Shown here piece by piece: positions 46,894 through 60,385 of a stretch of DNA of 64,000 bases. This DNA comes from Exaiptasia diaphana (Eukaryota; Cnidaria; Anthozoa; Actiniaria; Aiptasiidae). The translations under genes were made by a program, and so were the position numbers. Positions within the stretch are counted from its first letter, which is position 1, and each line of letters starts with the position of its first letter. The DNA is taken from positions 1 through 64,000 of the forward strand of contig NW_018385204.1 of the NCBI RefSeq assembly GCF_001417965.1, written 5' to 3'. The notes under the pieces are model-generated. The model saw only the letters and a program-made list of their open reading frames with translations. It made no database searches and had not been told where the DNA came from.

Positions 46894-49800
46894 TTAGCGA
46901 TAATAGATCCATAAAAACACCAGAGTAAAGAGTACAAGGATCGTGAATCCTCTCATAGCCCACTTTAGAAGCTTGCTTTCCTCGCTGAATTGAACTACCT
47001 CAAGATACACTTCATCGCAGGTTACTATAACATCCTTTCTTTCTCCTGGTAATACAAAAAATGACAAATTACGATAATCGAATCCATAAAGGCTTAAAGC
47101 ATAGTATACACTAAACGTCACGCCTCAAAGTGTTAGAAACAATTGGTCTGACATCAAGGAATCACTTCATGCAATAATGAAAATTATTAGGCAAATGCAA
47201 CAAAACTACTATCGATAATCTTTACCTTGGTCCTTCTTGACTTCAAGAAGCTGCAAAGAAACGCCATCAGTACTGGGCATAGTTCCATTAGCTATAGCCC
47301 GTTCAGGATCTGGTGTAACATCTAGACCTTCTTCACCAATAGCACCACAAGCCATTGGTGGATCGTTGATAGTACTCCATGTAAGACCACCCAATTGATG
47401 ACGAGGAACTGGTTTAGTGAAGAAGCTGACAACAGCCATTACTATGCCACTCACTCCAAATATAATAATGGCTGCAGATATTCACAATGTTATATAGTGA
47501 ACACACACGGCTTATTTAATAAAAGTAGTATTTATTAAACAGACTATGACAACAATATCACTTTTACACTCCGTCAACATGGAGCATCAAAGGAGCTGAC
47601 TTTCGATAACTTACCATAATACATAAAATGAAGCTTGACGAATCCTGGTCGTGCGTCTGGCTGACCACAATCAGGGGGAGGATAAATGTTGCCAAAAATA
47701 AACTTAAACATTCCCATTATAAATCCAACAATTAAGCCAGACAGAGCACCTGCCTCAGATAGGCGCGGCCATAGGATACCTAGACCAAAGACCATTGTGA
47801 TTGGTGGAGCTAGGTAGGATTGAATGGTTTGAATGTAGACAAACAGTTGGGAACCATGAGCACCCTGTATGATTGGTAACCACACTAGGCTGATACCAAC
47901 CAATAACAGAACAACCACACGACCAACGATCAATTTTTCCCTCTCTTTAGCCTGTGGGAAAAAAAGATAATTCATGATACGATAGAAAGAGCATTGTTGC
48001 CGGCAAAACGAAATCACTTACACTTGGTCTGAATATTAGCCATACATCAACAGTAAATATAGTAGCACTGCTGTTGAATGCTGATGATAAGGACGACATA
48101 AGAGCAGCCATCATCACAGCCATCATCAAACCAACAAGACCCGTGGGGAGAACGTTCAATACCAGCCTGGTAAAAATACCCATGAATTAATTAGCGATAC
48201 TCGAATAACACAAATACTGATAGCATAGACTTACAGAGTATAATGTACTGTACGTCATGATATCTATTTATCACGTGATCTCATGATAGTTATTGAAATT
48301 AAGACTGTGTACCCAATATAAGAGGGAGAATGGGGTCCATTATGCAGAGGAAGAGTAGAGAAAGGTAGGGCAAGCTGACTTACTTGGGATAAGCGTTATT
48401 TGTACATCCCCATTTATTATTACAGTAGTGAAGACAGCTCACAGCATCAGCGCACGCGATGGAGTCTGGAAACAATACCCGGCTGATCATACCAGGCATC
48501 ACCATGATAAACATAGGAAGAATTTTGAGAAGTCCAGCAAAGATTGACCCTGCTTTAGCATGAACGTTATTCTTGGCCCCAAGAGCGCGCTGAACGATCA
48601 CCTACGTCGCAGCAAAATTAAATAGATTCCGTTAATTGCATATGCGTTAACATAATGTAGTAACGTTTGTCAAGTCGTACCTGGTCCGTACACCAATACC
48701 AGATACCCATTATAGGTAATGTGGTCCATATCCCTAACCAGGGGTAGTCTGGGTCATCTAGTGGTCGTATCATATTACCCCAGTAAGGAGTCATCTTGTA
48801 ACAAGCCTCAGTACTCGTACCATTTGCAGTATAGTTCATAGCCGTCGTGTTGGTTACAACTTTGTATGGCATCCCGACAGCACTTTCGTATTTTCTCCAT
48901 AATTCATTATATCCACCAACTTTCACAAAACCTGCCAAACATAGTGTATGATTGAATATGTTGCCAGGGGAACCCTGTGGCTGACACGCAGAGCGAAAGC
49001 TCGGTCAAGGTCCACACCTCTTCACTGATGACGTTCTGAAATTTGTGTTAAAACTTACTCATAATAGCTAGTACAATAGCACCAATGATCATGATAGCAC
49101 ACTGCAGGACGTCAGTAAAGATTACAGCCATTAGTCCACCTACAAGACAACGCAACTGTTACCTAGGCCGCTTATATTATTGTTATTTTTACACGAGCTA
49201 TAAACCCACCTAGCAGTGTGTAAATGGCTGTGATTAGTAGGATGACAGCAGCAGAAATATACACGTTCCAACCAACTGCCTCATACAAGAACACACTTCC
49301 AGCATAGATATCAACCTAGGTATTGAAATGAGTCTGTTGGTAAGTTATAAAAGACATGACATTATTATTGACTTCTTTGCCTGACCAGGTTACAATAATT
49401 TATTAATTGTTGATTGTGAAAGTGTTCATCAGCAGCTTCTATTGAGATTTTCAAGTCTGAGTTTGATATTAGAGCTGTAATAATTGAAAACTGAACTAAA
49501 TAATAGTGAATTAAAAGTGAAACAAGTGTCGGTTAGGCAGTGCTTTGGAAAATCAGTTTATCATTTGGTCATAAATATTCATTAGCAAACCAATTATTAT
49601 AATTGAGGATCACTTACTGAGGTTTTTGTGAATACGTAGGAAATAAGTGCAACTGCAGTGAGGTATGTTCTCACCCAGCGACTTTGAAACCTCTTTTTTA
49701 AATACTCTGGCATGGTGAATACTCTTGACCTTAGGTAGATTGGTACAAACACCCAGCCAAGTAGCAATAATACCCAACATGCCTGTAAGAAAGATAGAGA

Positions 49801-51826
49801 TAAATTTCTTATAGAGGATGCTATCATATTTCAATGTAGAGTGTATAGACCTCTGAAGCTTTTACGTCATGTACAGTATACGCAATGCATTGTAGGACAT
49901 GTTTGGGACANAACATGGCNGATTTCTTTTGTTTTCTCTTGAAACTGATCCCACAATGCATTGAAAATCAAGTAGTGATGTAAAAGGTTCAGAAGTCTAT
50001 TGGAAACCTAAACACTACTATACGATACCTATACACATTAATATTTCAAAAATAACAAATCACATGCTTCCTTTTTGACTTTGATGATGTAACTTTTTAA
50101 ATTCTGACAACAATCAAGAACTTATTGTTAACCCTTTGACTCTAGGACTTTCAAATGTCATTTCTATGGAAATATTTGATGTTTTGTAATACGGAAGGCT
50201 CATTTTTCTTGCACAATGCTTTGTTTAATAGGTTGGGTTGTTTTAGCGGGAAGCTGTTATCCAAGAAATGAGTGGGATTTTTTAGCCTTTTTTGGAAATT
50301 GATGGACCTGTCACAGTAATTTTTGGAAGTTTTGACTATTGAAGAACACAACTAGCTTACCCTTTTCACATGTCAGACCATTAACTAACCAATAATCAAT
50401 GGTATTGTGAGTCCTTTATGAAATTTAACAACTTGAAACATACCTGCCATTCGTAGGATACCACGCCCACCCCTGTTGCTGCACCAGAACCAGCTAATCC
50501 AATAAAGTGCTCACTTCCAATGTTACTGGCAAACAAGCTGGGCCCCACAGCCCACCATAGCATAGATCTACCAGCCAAAAAGTAACTTTCAGAGGTCTCT
50601 TGTTTTCCTCTTTGTTTTCTGAACTTGGACTAAAATATAATAATAGATCTATTTTTAGTATTCTACATTGATTTTTCTTTTTTTTTTTTTGTCATAAGGA
50701 TACAGGAAGCCCAAGCTCTTAACTTGGACTTTTCATATTCTTGCGGCTGAATGAACTGATTTTGATAATCACACAGGGCCAGGAACAGGGCCAGGAACAG
50801 CGCCAGGAACAGCAAAGCTTCTTGTTAAGAAACATGGATGGTACAATACAAAATAATCCAAACACCCATTTTGTGATTAAAACAAAACAAAATTCTAATT
50901 TTGATCACCACAGGGGGATAGATTGAGAGCATATCAAATAAATATGCCATTAGCAATCATTGAAACATTGCATATATAAAACAAATATCAGCTGAAGCTC
51001 TACTTTCGAGGAAATATGCCAAATTCCCGCTGTTTCTGAGCATCTCTTTCGATTCCAGTAGCACTGTAAACATGACGCATTGTGCGCAAAGGTAACAAAA
51101 GATTATGTAACCAAGCTCTCGCGATGGACGCCCACTTACCGAAACGCCGACCGAAAACCCAGGAATTTCTCAAAATATGCCGAGTGGCACGTCCCAGCAG
51201 AAAATGACTATGGCGATGGATAGATATGAATCAGTCAATCTATATTCCGTTTAAGATACGTCTTTACTTATTTTCTACTTCATTGCTTTTCTCGTTGGAA
51301 TGAGTGTATATTGCGGAAACTAAAAACGTGTTATATTCTTATATTTATTCTTATATTATATTCTTATATTTCGTGATGAATCTTTTACACAGCAAAAGTC
51401 GGTAAAATCCTTGAATCACGCGAAATGAGTGTCATATTTCACATTTTATTGTGATTTAAGTTCCGCGAAAAGACTTTTTGATCAGTCTGCCAAACATTCG
51501 TTTACCCTGATATGATGAAAACACAACTATGGACACAAAAACATTTCTCTTCTTGAATAATAATCAACTGAATATTATCCAAATCGTCCACACACATTAT
51601 TGTATGTCAAGTATCAAAATCTTAATACTCTCTTATTAACATAAGCCACGTTGGCGGTGTTTACGCTGTGAACAGTTCAAAGTACAATTAATGTAGCTTT
51701 TAATTTATTCAAGAAAATATTTGTACTTACGAAAAGTCCAACTCCAAGACAAAGAACGAAATAAGCGGCGATGATAACCCAGTCTCCTACTTCCAAAGTT
51801 TGTGCCTTTTGGTCACCAAGAGTCAT
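46894..51826 (-). CDS. SLC5 family sodium/solute cotransporter (SGLT-like)
   Basis: Eleven minus-strand exons join in phase to 660 residues, close to SGLT1: 51826-51731, 50629-50444, 49782-49618, 49315-49210, 49139-49059, 48931-48681, 48601-48384, 48166-48022, 47951-47615, 47471-47226 and 47045-46894. Family landmarks are [20 protein letters not shown] then [19 protein letters not shown] (the Na-binding region), [54 protein letters not shown] and [12 protein letters not shown] (the sugar-site helix). A glycosylatable extracellular loop with [12 protein letters not shown] and paired cysteines lies near residue 240. The last helix ends FLWIYYR. It couples sodium entry to uptake of sugar or another small solute at the plasma membrane. 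Substrate and paralogue cannot be fixed by eye. It is head-to-head with HAL, 2.3 kb apart. Confidence 0.95.
49846..49999. mobile_element. 154-bp MITE in an SLC5 intron
   Basis: TAGACCTCTGAAGCTTTTAC at 49846 and GTAAAAGGTTCAGAAGTCTA ending at 49999 are imperfect inverted ends of about 50 bases. Both arms contain CAATGCATTG. Two unresolved bases lie inside. It is in the intron between the second and third coding exons. Confidence 0.75.
50777..50813. repeat. 12-bp tandem repeat, three copies
   Basis: Three copies of GGGCCAGGAACA (one with CGCC) in the first intron of the SLC5 gene, giving a short Gln-Glu-rich open frame that is not a gene. Confidence 0.85.
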
Positions 51827-54157
51827 TTTTCTTGTAGTTCACTTGTTGTACGAAAAATATCGCTTTTTGTAAAATACGTTTGTAGTCCCAGCCAGTCAGC
51901 CACGTCGCAATGGAAATCTTTCTTAGTATAATCGTAGTATTTCCTTTTCCTTTCAGCTATACCAACTTAATATCAAGATAAAACCTGTACAAAAATGCTT
52001 GCAAATTGTTTTCTTGATTATTTCACCGGACGAGTAATTTTGAATCAACAGTACTAGTAATATTGCTTCTCTTCTATGAAAAACGCAATAGCGTGAAGGT
52101 TTGTTGAAGGCCAGTTGGGGGCGTGTATTGTGACGTCATGAAATCTCATTGGTTGATACTAATTTATTCTAGTTCAAAAAGGTGGGCCACCTGAAAAAGA
52201 CGTAAAATGTTGTCTATTTCGACGGACAAGGTTTTCAAGATCGGTTTCCATTCTGTTTCATTTTACTAAAACAACTTAAGAGTTAGATCATATATGACAG
52301 TAATACAATTTTTAGTGAATCGTGATTAAGATATAATATAATAAATTCCTGGCCAAAAAAACTCATTTTTCTATTTTATCTATTTCGACAAACAACAGTG
52401 AATTCCTATCAGTGAACTGTTGGTTCCCATGACATATACCTTTGTCAGCCAAATTCATGTATTTTAACCATATAAATCGTGCCATCGGGTTACTTTTCCC
52501 CATATTATTGGTATGTTTCATTTCGAGTGACCTCCAAAACTACGTTATGTATCAACATTGTTTTCTCTCTAGTCCTTGTATTTGTACTCAGATCGGTAGT
52601 GACATTTTCCGATGACGGATTGCTCATTTACGCCATGTTAGATGTAAAGGGAGGTTAGAAAAAATTCAAGAGTCGTTCTATTTGTTAATAATATATTGTG
52701 GTGTTTAATGCTTTAATATTTATACTATCAAGGCTCATACCAGTCATAGTATTGGTTTTGCTGCGACGTCACTAGTTTTCGCGCCAAAACAGTGAACATG
52801 TCTGAAATGCCTTTGCGTCCCCCTTCTGGATTTTACTAGAATGGGTTATATACTGTTTACTACTAACATTGCGTTTTTGTCACCATAAAACTAACGGAAA
52901 ACGTTTTTTCTGTAAAAAATAGATAATTTTAGACCGATTTTAGTTTAAACCTAGATCTATTACTTCAAGATGAAATTTAGGCCGGTTCCTTTGTAAACGC
53001 GAGCATCCAAACAAGAGCATAACTTTACTTACACACTTTACTTCTTGTCTTGATTACAATGTCTGATAAGAAATATTCGATATCTGTCTATCAATATTCA
53101 CACTATATGACGTTAAAGTTTATAATTAAAGTTGTGGTTATAACTATGAATACTTGTGTGTTTGCTCGCATGAAAGCGAACTATTCACCTGTCAAGGTTG
53201 ATAGTGATAAGATAATTATACTCGTGCAGGCACGAATTTCACTTATGACTATCGCGAGTAGTTAAAATGCTCCCGTCTATCATACATGATTATCTGAATT
53301 GTAAATACAAGACAAACAGGTGACCATACTGTTATTTCACTAGATGTCGTTTTGAAAACAATGCGTGCTGTTTGTACACAATGAATATGCACCAGGCGCG
53401 TAGCGTGGACGTTTTGGCACATGCCAGGGACCGCGACATATTTTGGATCTGGGGGTCTAACGACCGCCAAAGGTGGGAGTATTAAGGGAGTCTGGAAATG
53501 CGTTTTGAAAGACATCGAGAGCATATAAAAGGGATCAATTTTATGTGAATTTTTCAGTAATTTTTGTGAAAATTTTAATATTTCCTTGCCACTAGTATGC
53601 ACGTGCGTATATGCGTAAAGGAGGCTACGCGCATGAGGCATTCATTGTTGATATAAACCGAAAATTGCACATTATTGATTACCACCATTGCATTAAGTGT
53701 TGGCAGCGCTTCTGACTAGTCGGCCATATCATCTGCCATTAAATATATTCCAGTTTTTTCCCGATCTCTTGTTTTACTTACTGTACTTACAAAACAAGAA
53801 CTATAAACTGAACTTATCCAGTCATTGTTGACATTGTTATTTTAATTTTTTTAGAGATTTACTTTAGATACCCACAAGGAAATTAAAAATATTATTTTAA
53901 AAAATACATTTGTATAAGATGCAAAACAAGAACAAGAAAAATTAACTCTTTGACAAAAATTGCTAATGTTTTTAGCGCCACGATGTGGATTGTAGGCGTT
54001 ACTGGGGGCGTACCCAAATCAGTACGGTGTGATTGGTTGAAAGCTATTGCATCATATTTACAACGTGAATCTTTGAGTCGGGTAATCCGCCAAACATCTC
54101 TTCCAGCAGAAAAAACGTTTACGCACTCTACGTACTCACCAAAAATACAAAGTTAAA
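51827..54157. promoter_or_regulatory. Head-to-head intergenic region of SLC5-like and HAL
   Basis: 2.3 kb between divergent start codons. It must hold both promoters, but I see no unambiguous TATA box or other sites. Two open frames (53050-53265 plus, 53249-53641 minus) lack recognisable features. A short 5' UTR precedes each ATG (HAL: AAAATACAAAGTTAAAATG). Confidence 0.45.
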
Positions 54158-57100
54158 ATGAAAATTAATGTAAAAATTGGCGAGGAATGGTTTGTGATAC
54201 CTTGTACATCGAAGAATAGAGACATTTTCTGGCTAATCGAAGAAGCAAGGCAAAGGCACAGGAAACGTGGCGGTCACTCTACTACGAACGAAAAATACGA
54301 ACTGCGATCAGCCAAAAACGGCAGTCTTTTTGACGGAAGCGATTTTATACACGATGTTCTTGAAAACAACGAGTTTGTAGTTGTTGGTAAGACTTAGTGG
54401 ACAATAACTTAAAACTTGTTGTTATAGAAGATTAACTTGAGATTAAGCTTAATTGCATATGTGAATTTTTTTTTACCATAAAATTCCTTTTTCAACATGT
54501 GTTTTGACGATGTTATTTTTGGGTTCTATAAAAGTTTGATGATCTGGTGTTGGCTAATAGAAATTTGGAAATGAATTTAAGGTGTGCTTGCTCTCTTTTT
54601 TTGAATAACTAGTTTAACATTGAACAAATAAAAAAACAAACAAACAAACAAAAAAAACAATTGAGCGGTTTTACTTGATAAGTACCAGTTCTTTTGCCAT
54701 GCACTTCACAATAATTAACATTTTGGGCATTGGGCACACCCAACTGCACAAAATCGACCATAAAATTCAAATGCATTTGGAGTGCAAACTGTCTATGGAC
54801 TAAAAGGCCAGACAAAGTTGTGAGCAATTAGATTTAGACGTGAGAAAAAATTGATGTCTTAAATTAATTAGTCCCCATTCCTGATATATTTGTAGGGCAG
54901 AAGGGACATGGTCTCCATACAAGCAATGTTGAGGACTTGTATCTTTGAACATTAATTTGATGGATTAAATTGCTATGAAAAAATGTGTATTTTTTTATAT
55001 TTTCCTTAATGTTTCTGTAAGTGTCAAGGGCAATCATGGTGAAACCAAGGTACTGTAACTATCAATATTAAGGTTCTGTAACCACATATAATTTAATCTG
55101 GATGTCTTCGGAAACACCAGGCTAACTCTAAAAGAGACTCACTACTAAGTGATGCCTTTTTAGAATTGTATTCTTAAAGTAATCCATTTTTCCAATTGTG
55201 ACAGTATATTTCATTGGATGGATGCTCACTGACTACAGATGACCTGGTCTTGTTAGGAACTGGGAAGTATAAAATTAAGGTAGGCTGGTTTCTATTAGGA
55301 AATATTTGAGAGTTTACCAATATCAATACAGTATTTGGTTTTATAAAACTATTAGTGCAATAAGGCCCAAAATTATGTTTGTCTTATTGCACTCTGGCAT
55401 CAATATACATTATAAAAACTGTTGCAAATTTGAAAATACAAATTCTTGGAAAAGAATGTTGTTTAGAATCTTGTTTTGGAACATGTTTAGATAGCTGTCT
55501 ATTGTAGTGTAATTTATATATTCTCTCATATTTTTTCCAATCAATTTTTTCTTTAAATTGCATGTGACTAGCTATGCTGAGGAAGGGTGTTTATGAAATT
55601 AAACTGACTTTTTGATTCCTGAACAGTTAACTGAAGAGTCAAAACAATTGATAAAGAAAGGAAGAGCTCTACTTGATGATATTGTAAAAGAGAACAAAGG
55701 TACTTTCAACTGGCATGTGTATGTAAATCTGTCTTTAAATATAGTAGATTATGATGGTTTTAAAATCAATTTTCCTTCAAGTGGCATATGGAGTTACAAC
55801 TGGTTTTGGGAAGTTTGCTCATGTTTCAATATCCAAAGAGGATCTTATGTAAGTATTCAATTTTCTCTTGTTTTGTAATTGCAGAGTAATATTTCTCTCT
55901 TAAAAGTATACTAGTAAAATCAGTAAATAATTGCTGTTTTGTTTTACTTTGCTTCAGAGATTTACAGGAGAATTTGATTTCATCACATGCTATTGGTAAT
56001 AAACATTAAGTTAAAATGAATTGCTAAAATGTTGATTAATTAACTTTGACAATGAAAGTACTTTCAATGTTTCAACTGCAGGCACTGGCAAACCTTTATC
56101 ACTTGAGAGAACACGTATGTTGCTTGCCCTAAGAATTAACATATTGGCTAAAGGGTACAGGTATTAAAAAGTAACTTGCCCTGATGTAGCAATGTTGTGA
56201 AGTTCTGATTTAATCCTGACATTTGTTGTAACAGTGGGATTTCATTGGAAACATTGAATCAGTATATAGAAGCATTTAACAGTAAGTTCATTTATTGTTT
56301 ATTAATTATTTAAACATTTAGATGATTGTCAAATGGTTGTTAATCGCCTTTCTTGTTTTTATCATAGATTCAATGTTACCATTGGTGCCTGAGCAGGGTA
56401 CAGTTGGTGCAAGTGGTGACCTTGCTCCATTGAGTCATCTAGCATTAGGTATTATGTCGGGTCAAGGAAAAATGTGGAGTCCAAAGACTGGATTGGCTGA
56501 AGCAAATCTTGTAAGTCACTTGAATTCCCTCAAATCACATTATGATACCTTGGCTTGAGTTTGTTTGTTCTTTCTCTTACTGCAAGTTTCTCTGCTTTTC
56601 CCTCCCTTACTGAAGATAATTAAACCAGTTTCGATTTAATATGTGTTCCATGATCATGGCATGATTCAGTTGGTGGCTGCTACTATAGTATGTGTAGTAG
56701 GTTTAGCTAATATTGAATGTACTATTGTAATTGTTCTTAATTGATGAAGTGCATCTTATACCACTGACTTGATCACTAGAGCTGTGCCATCATTATCCAT
56801 CACTTGATTGAGCTGCCAGAGTATAAGCTACTACAATTTATTTTATTGATTTTGATATGAAATCTAGATATTTCATGATATGTTTAATTTTATAGTGGAC
56901 ATACAGCACATTAATCATGGATTAATGGATTAGAATTAAAAATAAAGGAATTCCATTTTCAGACAAAAAAAATATTTAAGCAAGTTATCTTTTTTTTAAA
57001 TCATTAAAAAAATGTTTCATTTTCTGGCATATCTGTGATTATATTGTACATCTAAGAAATTGTCTTTTACAACTTTATATTTGTATTGATTTCATATCTT

Positions 57101-59846
57101 GCTTTCCAGGTTCTTAAAGCTTATGAGATGAGTCCAGTCAAACTTCAACCCAAAGAGGTAAATTTATCATTTTTTTAAAGAAATACTAGTGCAGTTGATA
57201 AAATAATCAAATTGTCTGGTGTACTTTCAGGGAATTGCTTTAATCAATGGCACACAGTTGATAACAGCTTTAGGAGCAGAAGGTCAGTAATATACTAGCA
57301 TTTTAAGTAACTGCACAACTATCAAAGAGTAAAATGTTTTCTTTTGAATTTGTCTCATTCTAGCATTAGAACGAGCTTATATGATATGTAGACAAGCTGA
57401 TGTCATAGCTGCTCTTACACTAGAAGTATTGAAAGGTAGTACCAATGCCTTTGACAAAGGTAGGTTTGGAAACGAACCATCTATAGTCAATTCAATGGCA
57501 GATCTCTATGAATATCCATGTTTACTGCAGACATTCAGCGTGTTCGTCCACACAAAGGACAAGACCAGGTTGCAATGCGACTAAGAAGTCTGTTACATTC
57601 AACAATTTACCCATCTGAGATAGCAGGTAAATCATTTTCTCTTCATCATATTAACAGTAAAATGTTTCAAATTGAAGATGTTTTGCTATATGAGGTGATG
57701 ATGGTTCCTTGATTGTAGCAACTTAATTGGCCAGTAAACTTGTTCTCTCACTTTAGAAAGTCATCGATTTTGTAACCGTGTTCAAGATGCTTACACATTG
57801 CGTTGCTGCCCTCAGGTAAGATAGCGCTTATCAATATCTATCCATGTGATATATGATTGTGGTTTCCTGTGTGTTTTGTAGGTTCATGGTATAGTTGAGG
57901 ATACTATTGACTTTGTGCATGGGATATTGACAACCGAAATGAACAGTGCAACAGATAACCCTGTATCCATCTGCATTGCAGTTAAATGTTAATTTGAAGT
58001 ATCATCATGGTTTTATTTTTAAATAATTTTTTGTTGTTCCTTTCCCTTGCTTACAACTTCTGTTGCTGTATCTTTCAAATCCTGTAGTAATTTTTTTCAT
58101 GCAGTTCTTTTTCGTTTAGAAGTTAGTAGTAGTTCTCTGCTTGTCCTTAACCAAATCATAGATCATTTTTGCTGATCGACGTGAGATCATATCAGGAGGT
58201 AACTTTCATGGTGAATACCCTGCCAAGGTAATTTGTGGCCAATCATTCTTTCATTGTTGCTAGCAAGTATTCAGTAAGGTCTATAATGCTTATGATGTGA
58301 CAGGCCCTTGACTATCTGGCCATTGGTGTTCATGAACTTGCAAGTATCAGTGAACGACGAACTGAAAGACTTATGAATCCTGGTAAGTAATCACTCGTCC
58401 ATCATTGGCAGTTCTTACTTATCGTTTAGATTATTACAAACGCATTTGCTGACTGATTGAATGTTCTTCAGCCTATAGTGAACTACCAGCTTTTCTGACA
58501 AAAAATGGTGGTCTGAATTCTGGTATGTATAGTACTACATGCTATGCTTTGTTAGAGTACAAACACTAAATGTTTGCAACACTTTGTACTATTTTTTCTG
58601 CTAAATATAGTGCTATTAACTGAACGATAGAAAACAATATGCAATTAGCATAATCTAATTGATATTTTAAAATAAAAAACCGTTCTATAATTTCAGCTTA
58701 TGGTATGATGCTTATCACAATTATCATGATTAACTTACTGTATGTTTTTTTCTTAGGGTTGATGATGATGCATTGTACAGCAGCCGCGCTAGGTTTGTAA
58801 CACACTCATTGCTTATTCGGCCTAAGAATAACCTGCGTTGTCTAACAGGCGTTCCTGCTCATCCCCATTCCTTCTCGGCCCACCAGCAGGAACGCCTGCT
58901 AACAGCCTACTCTTGTTGCGACTCTCTTGTTACCAACTTTCATTCAGAGTTAGTTACGTCTTTTTAGTATCTGAAAATAAAGTTCTTTGCCATCCTTCTT
59001 CTGTGGATTCGCTGACAACGTCGGCTGGTCAAGAAGATCATGTATCCATGGGAGGTTTCTCGGCAAGAAAGGTTTTAAATGTAGTAGAAAACGTTGAAAA
59101 AGGTACGGCTCTTTTTATTGTTCAGTTGAATGGAATTATTATTGGCCATTATCTGCATCATCTAAAGTTTTATAATTTGCATGACAACCTTATATTGTGT
59201 GACATTGTAGTTCTTGCCATTGAATTGCTGTCAGCCTGCCAAGGAATTGAGTTTCTACGACCTTTAAAGACAACCCGTCCATTGGAGGAGGTTTACAGCC
59301 TTGTTCGCTCTCTAGTGAAGTATGTCACGATAAACCATGTGTCCTGGCACTACAATTCCAGTAAACTTTTTCCTTTTTTTCAGACCGTTAGACAAAGACC
59401 GTTACATGGTTCCTGACGTTGATGCTGTACTTGGCCTACTGCGACAAAATAAGGTGCGCTGACTGAATGAGATTATATTCTTTACCTTTTCAGTTTTGAT
59501 TGATTACAAACGGCATATGCTTGTCATACTTCATTGATTATTACATGTAAACAAGACCAAAATCCGGGATTAAAATAGAATAGGAAGTTGAGATGCAATC
59601 GTCTTTACGCCTTGAAGAAGAAGACGAATAAATATGGCATCATCGTTACTCGAATCATACTTTTGAGTCTAATGTATAGTGATGTTCCTTTAGGTCTGGC
59701 AGACAGTTTCGCCTTTCATTGATCAATACAAACTGAATGTTGGTGTGGAAGAACGTGGGGTCAAGCGCCTGACGTCGCCCTCAGCTAGTACCACGTGCGA
59801 TCATGAGAACGAATACTCAAAGAGAAGCCGAAAAATGAGTGACTGA
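54158..59846 (+). CDS. HAL: Histidine ammonia-lyase (histidase)
   Basis: Converts L-histidine to urocanate and ammonia, the first step of histidine breakdown, in the cytosol. Exons: 54158-54386 (N-terminal domain, [15 protein letters not shown]), 55205-55279, 55627-55699, 55782-55848, 55958-55995, 56082-56160, 56235-56281, 56368-56510, 57110-57157, 57231-57282, 57364-57459, 57531-57626, 57757-57815, 57882-57962, 58162-58227, 58304-58382, 58472-58522, 58757-58792, 58968-59102, 59211-59319, 59384-59453 and 59694-59846. The catalytic Tyr segment [12 protein letters not shown] is in exon 4. The MIO-forming Ala-Ser-Gly sits in [18 protein letters not shown] in exon 8. [19 protein letters not shown] and [22 protein letters not shown] also match. 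About 627 codons were found against 657 in human HAL. The phase from exon 1 to exon 2 does not match, so one short linking exon is probably unplaced. Confidence 0.96.
58846..58897. repeat. 14-bp perfect inverted repeat in a HAL intron
   Basis: CAGGCGTTCCTGCT and AGCAGGAACGCCTG flank a 24-base pyrimidine-rich loop in the 175-base intron between exons 18 and 19. It is GC-rich against an AT-rich intron and could form a stable hairpin in the transcript. Confidence 0.85.
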
Positions 59847-60025
59847 ATCCTTCAACTTAGACAATTATTTAATTACTTAATTATTTGCTAATCAGAGTTC
59901 AAAACCAGTGAGCGAGAGGGGGAGCGGCCAGGAGATCACTTGCCTATTCAATACATTATGCGTTTTATTTATATTTTATTGAGGGTTTTTTTTCTTTTCT
60001 TATATAATTATAGAATATTTTTCAC

Positions 60026-60031
60026 AATAAA
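60026..60031 (+). terminator. AATAAA polyadenylation signal of HAL
   Basis: AATAAA 180 bases after the HAL stop codon. The opposing gene ends about 355 bases further on. Confidence 0.55.
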
Positions 60032-60385
60032 CTAATGTATAACGTTTTATGAAATGACTATTTACAACTATTCTTATTATTTTAATGGTCTTCTATGAAT
60101 AGCAAACGTTCTACCATAATTTTCCTCGATAGAGAAGAGTTCTTGGTGCATCGTCAGTGATGCTGCATTTTGCGATCTCCGTAGTGGATTAGTAGTTTTC
60201 ATATGTAGAAATTGATTTTACTGGAGGACGTATCGGGAAGTCGGTCCTATTTTTGCTTCAAATTTCTAGTCAAACTAGAGTTGCGATTTGAAGTATGGCT
60301 TTTAGCAAATTCTCCAGAAGCTACTGTAACCATTCAACTACTTTAGGAATGAATAATAAAAAACTAGTGAGTGTAAAAGGTTGTG

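Noticed and set aside
53050-53641. Two ORFs in the region between SLC5-like and HAL
   Set aside because: No recognisable protein features and no splice or promoter support.
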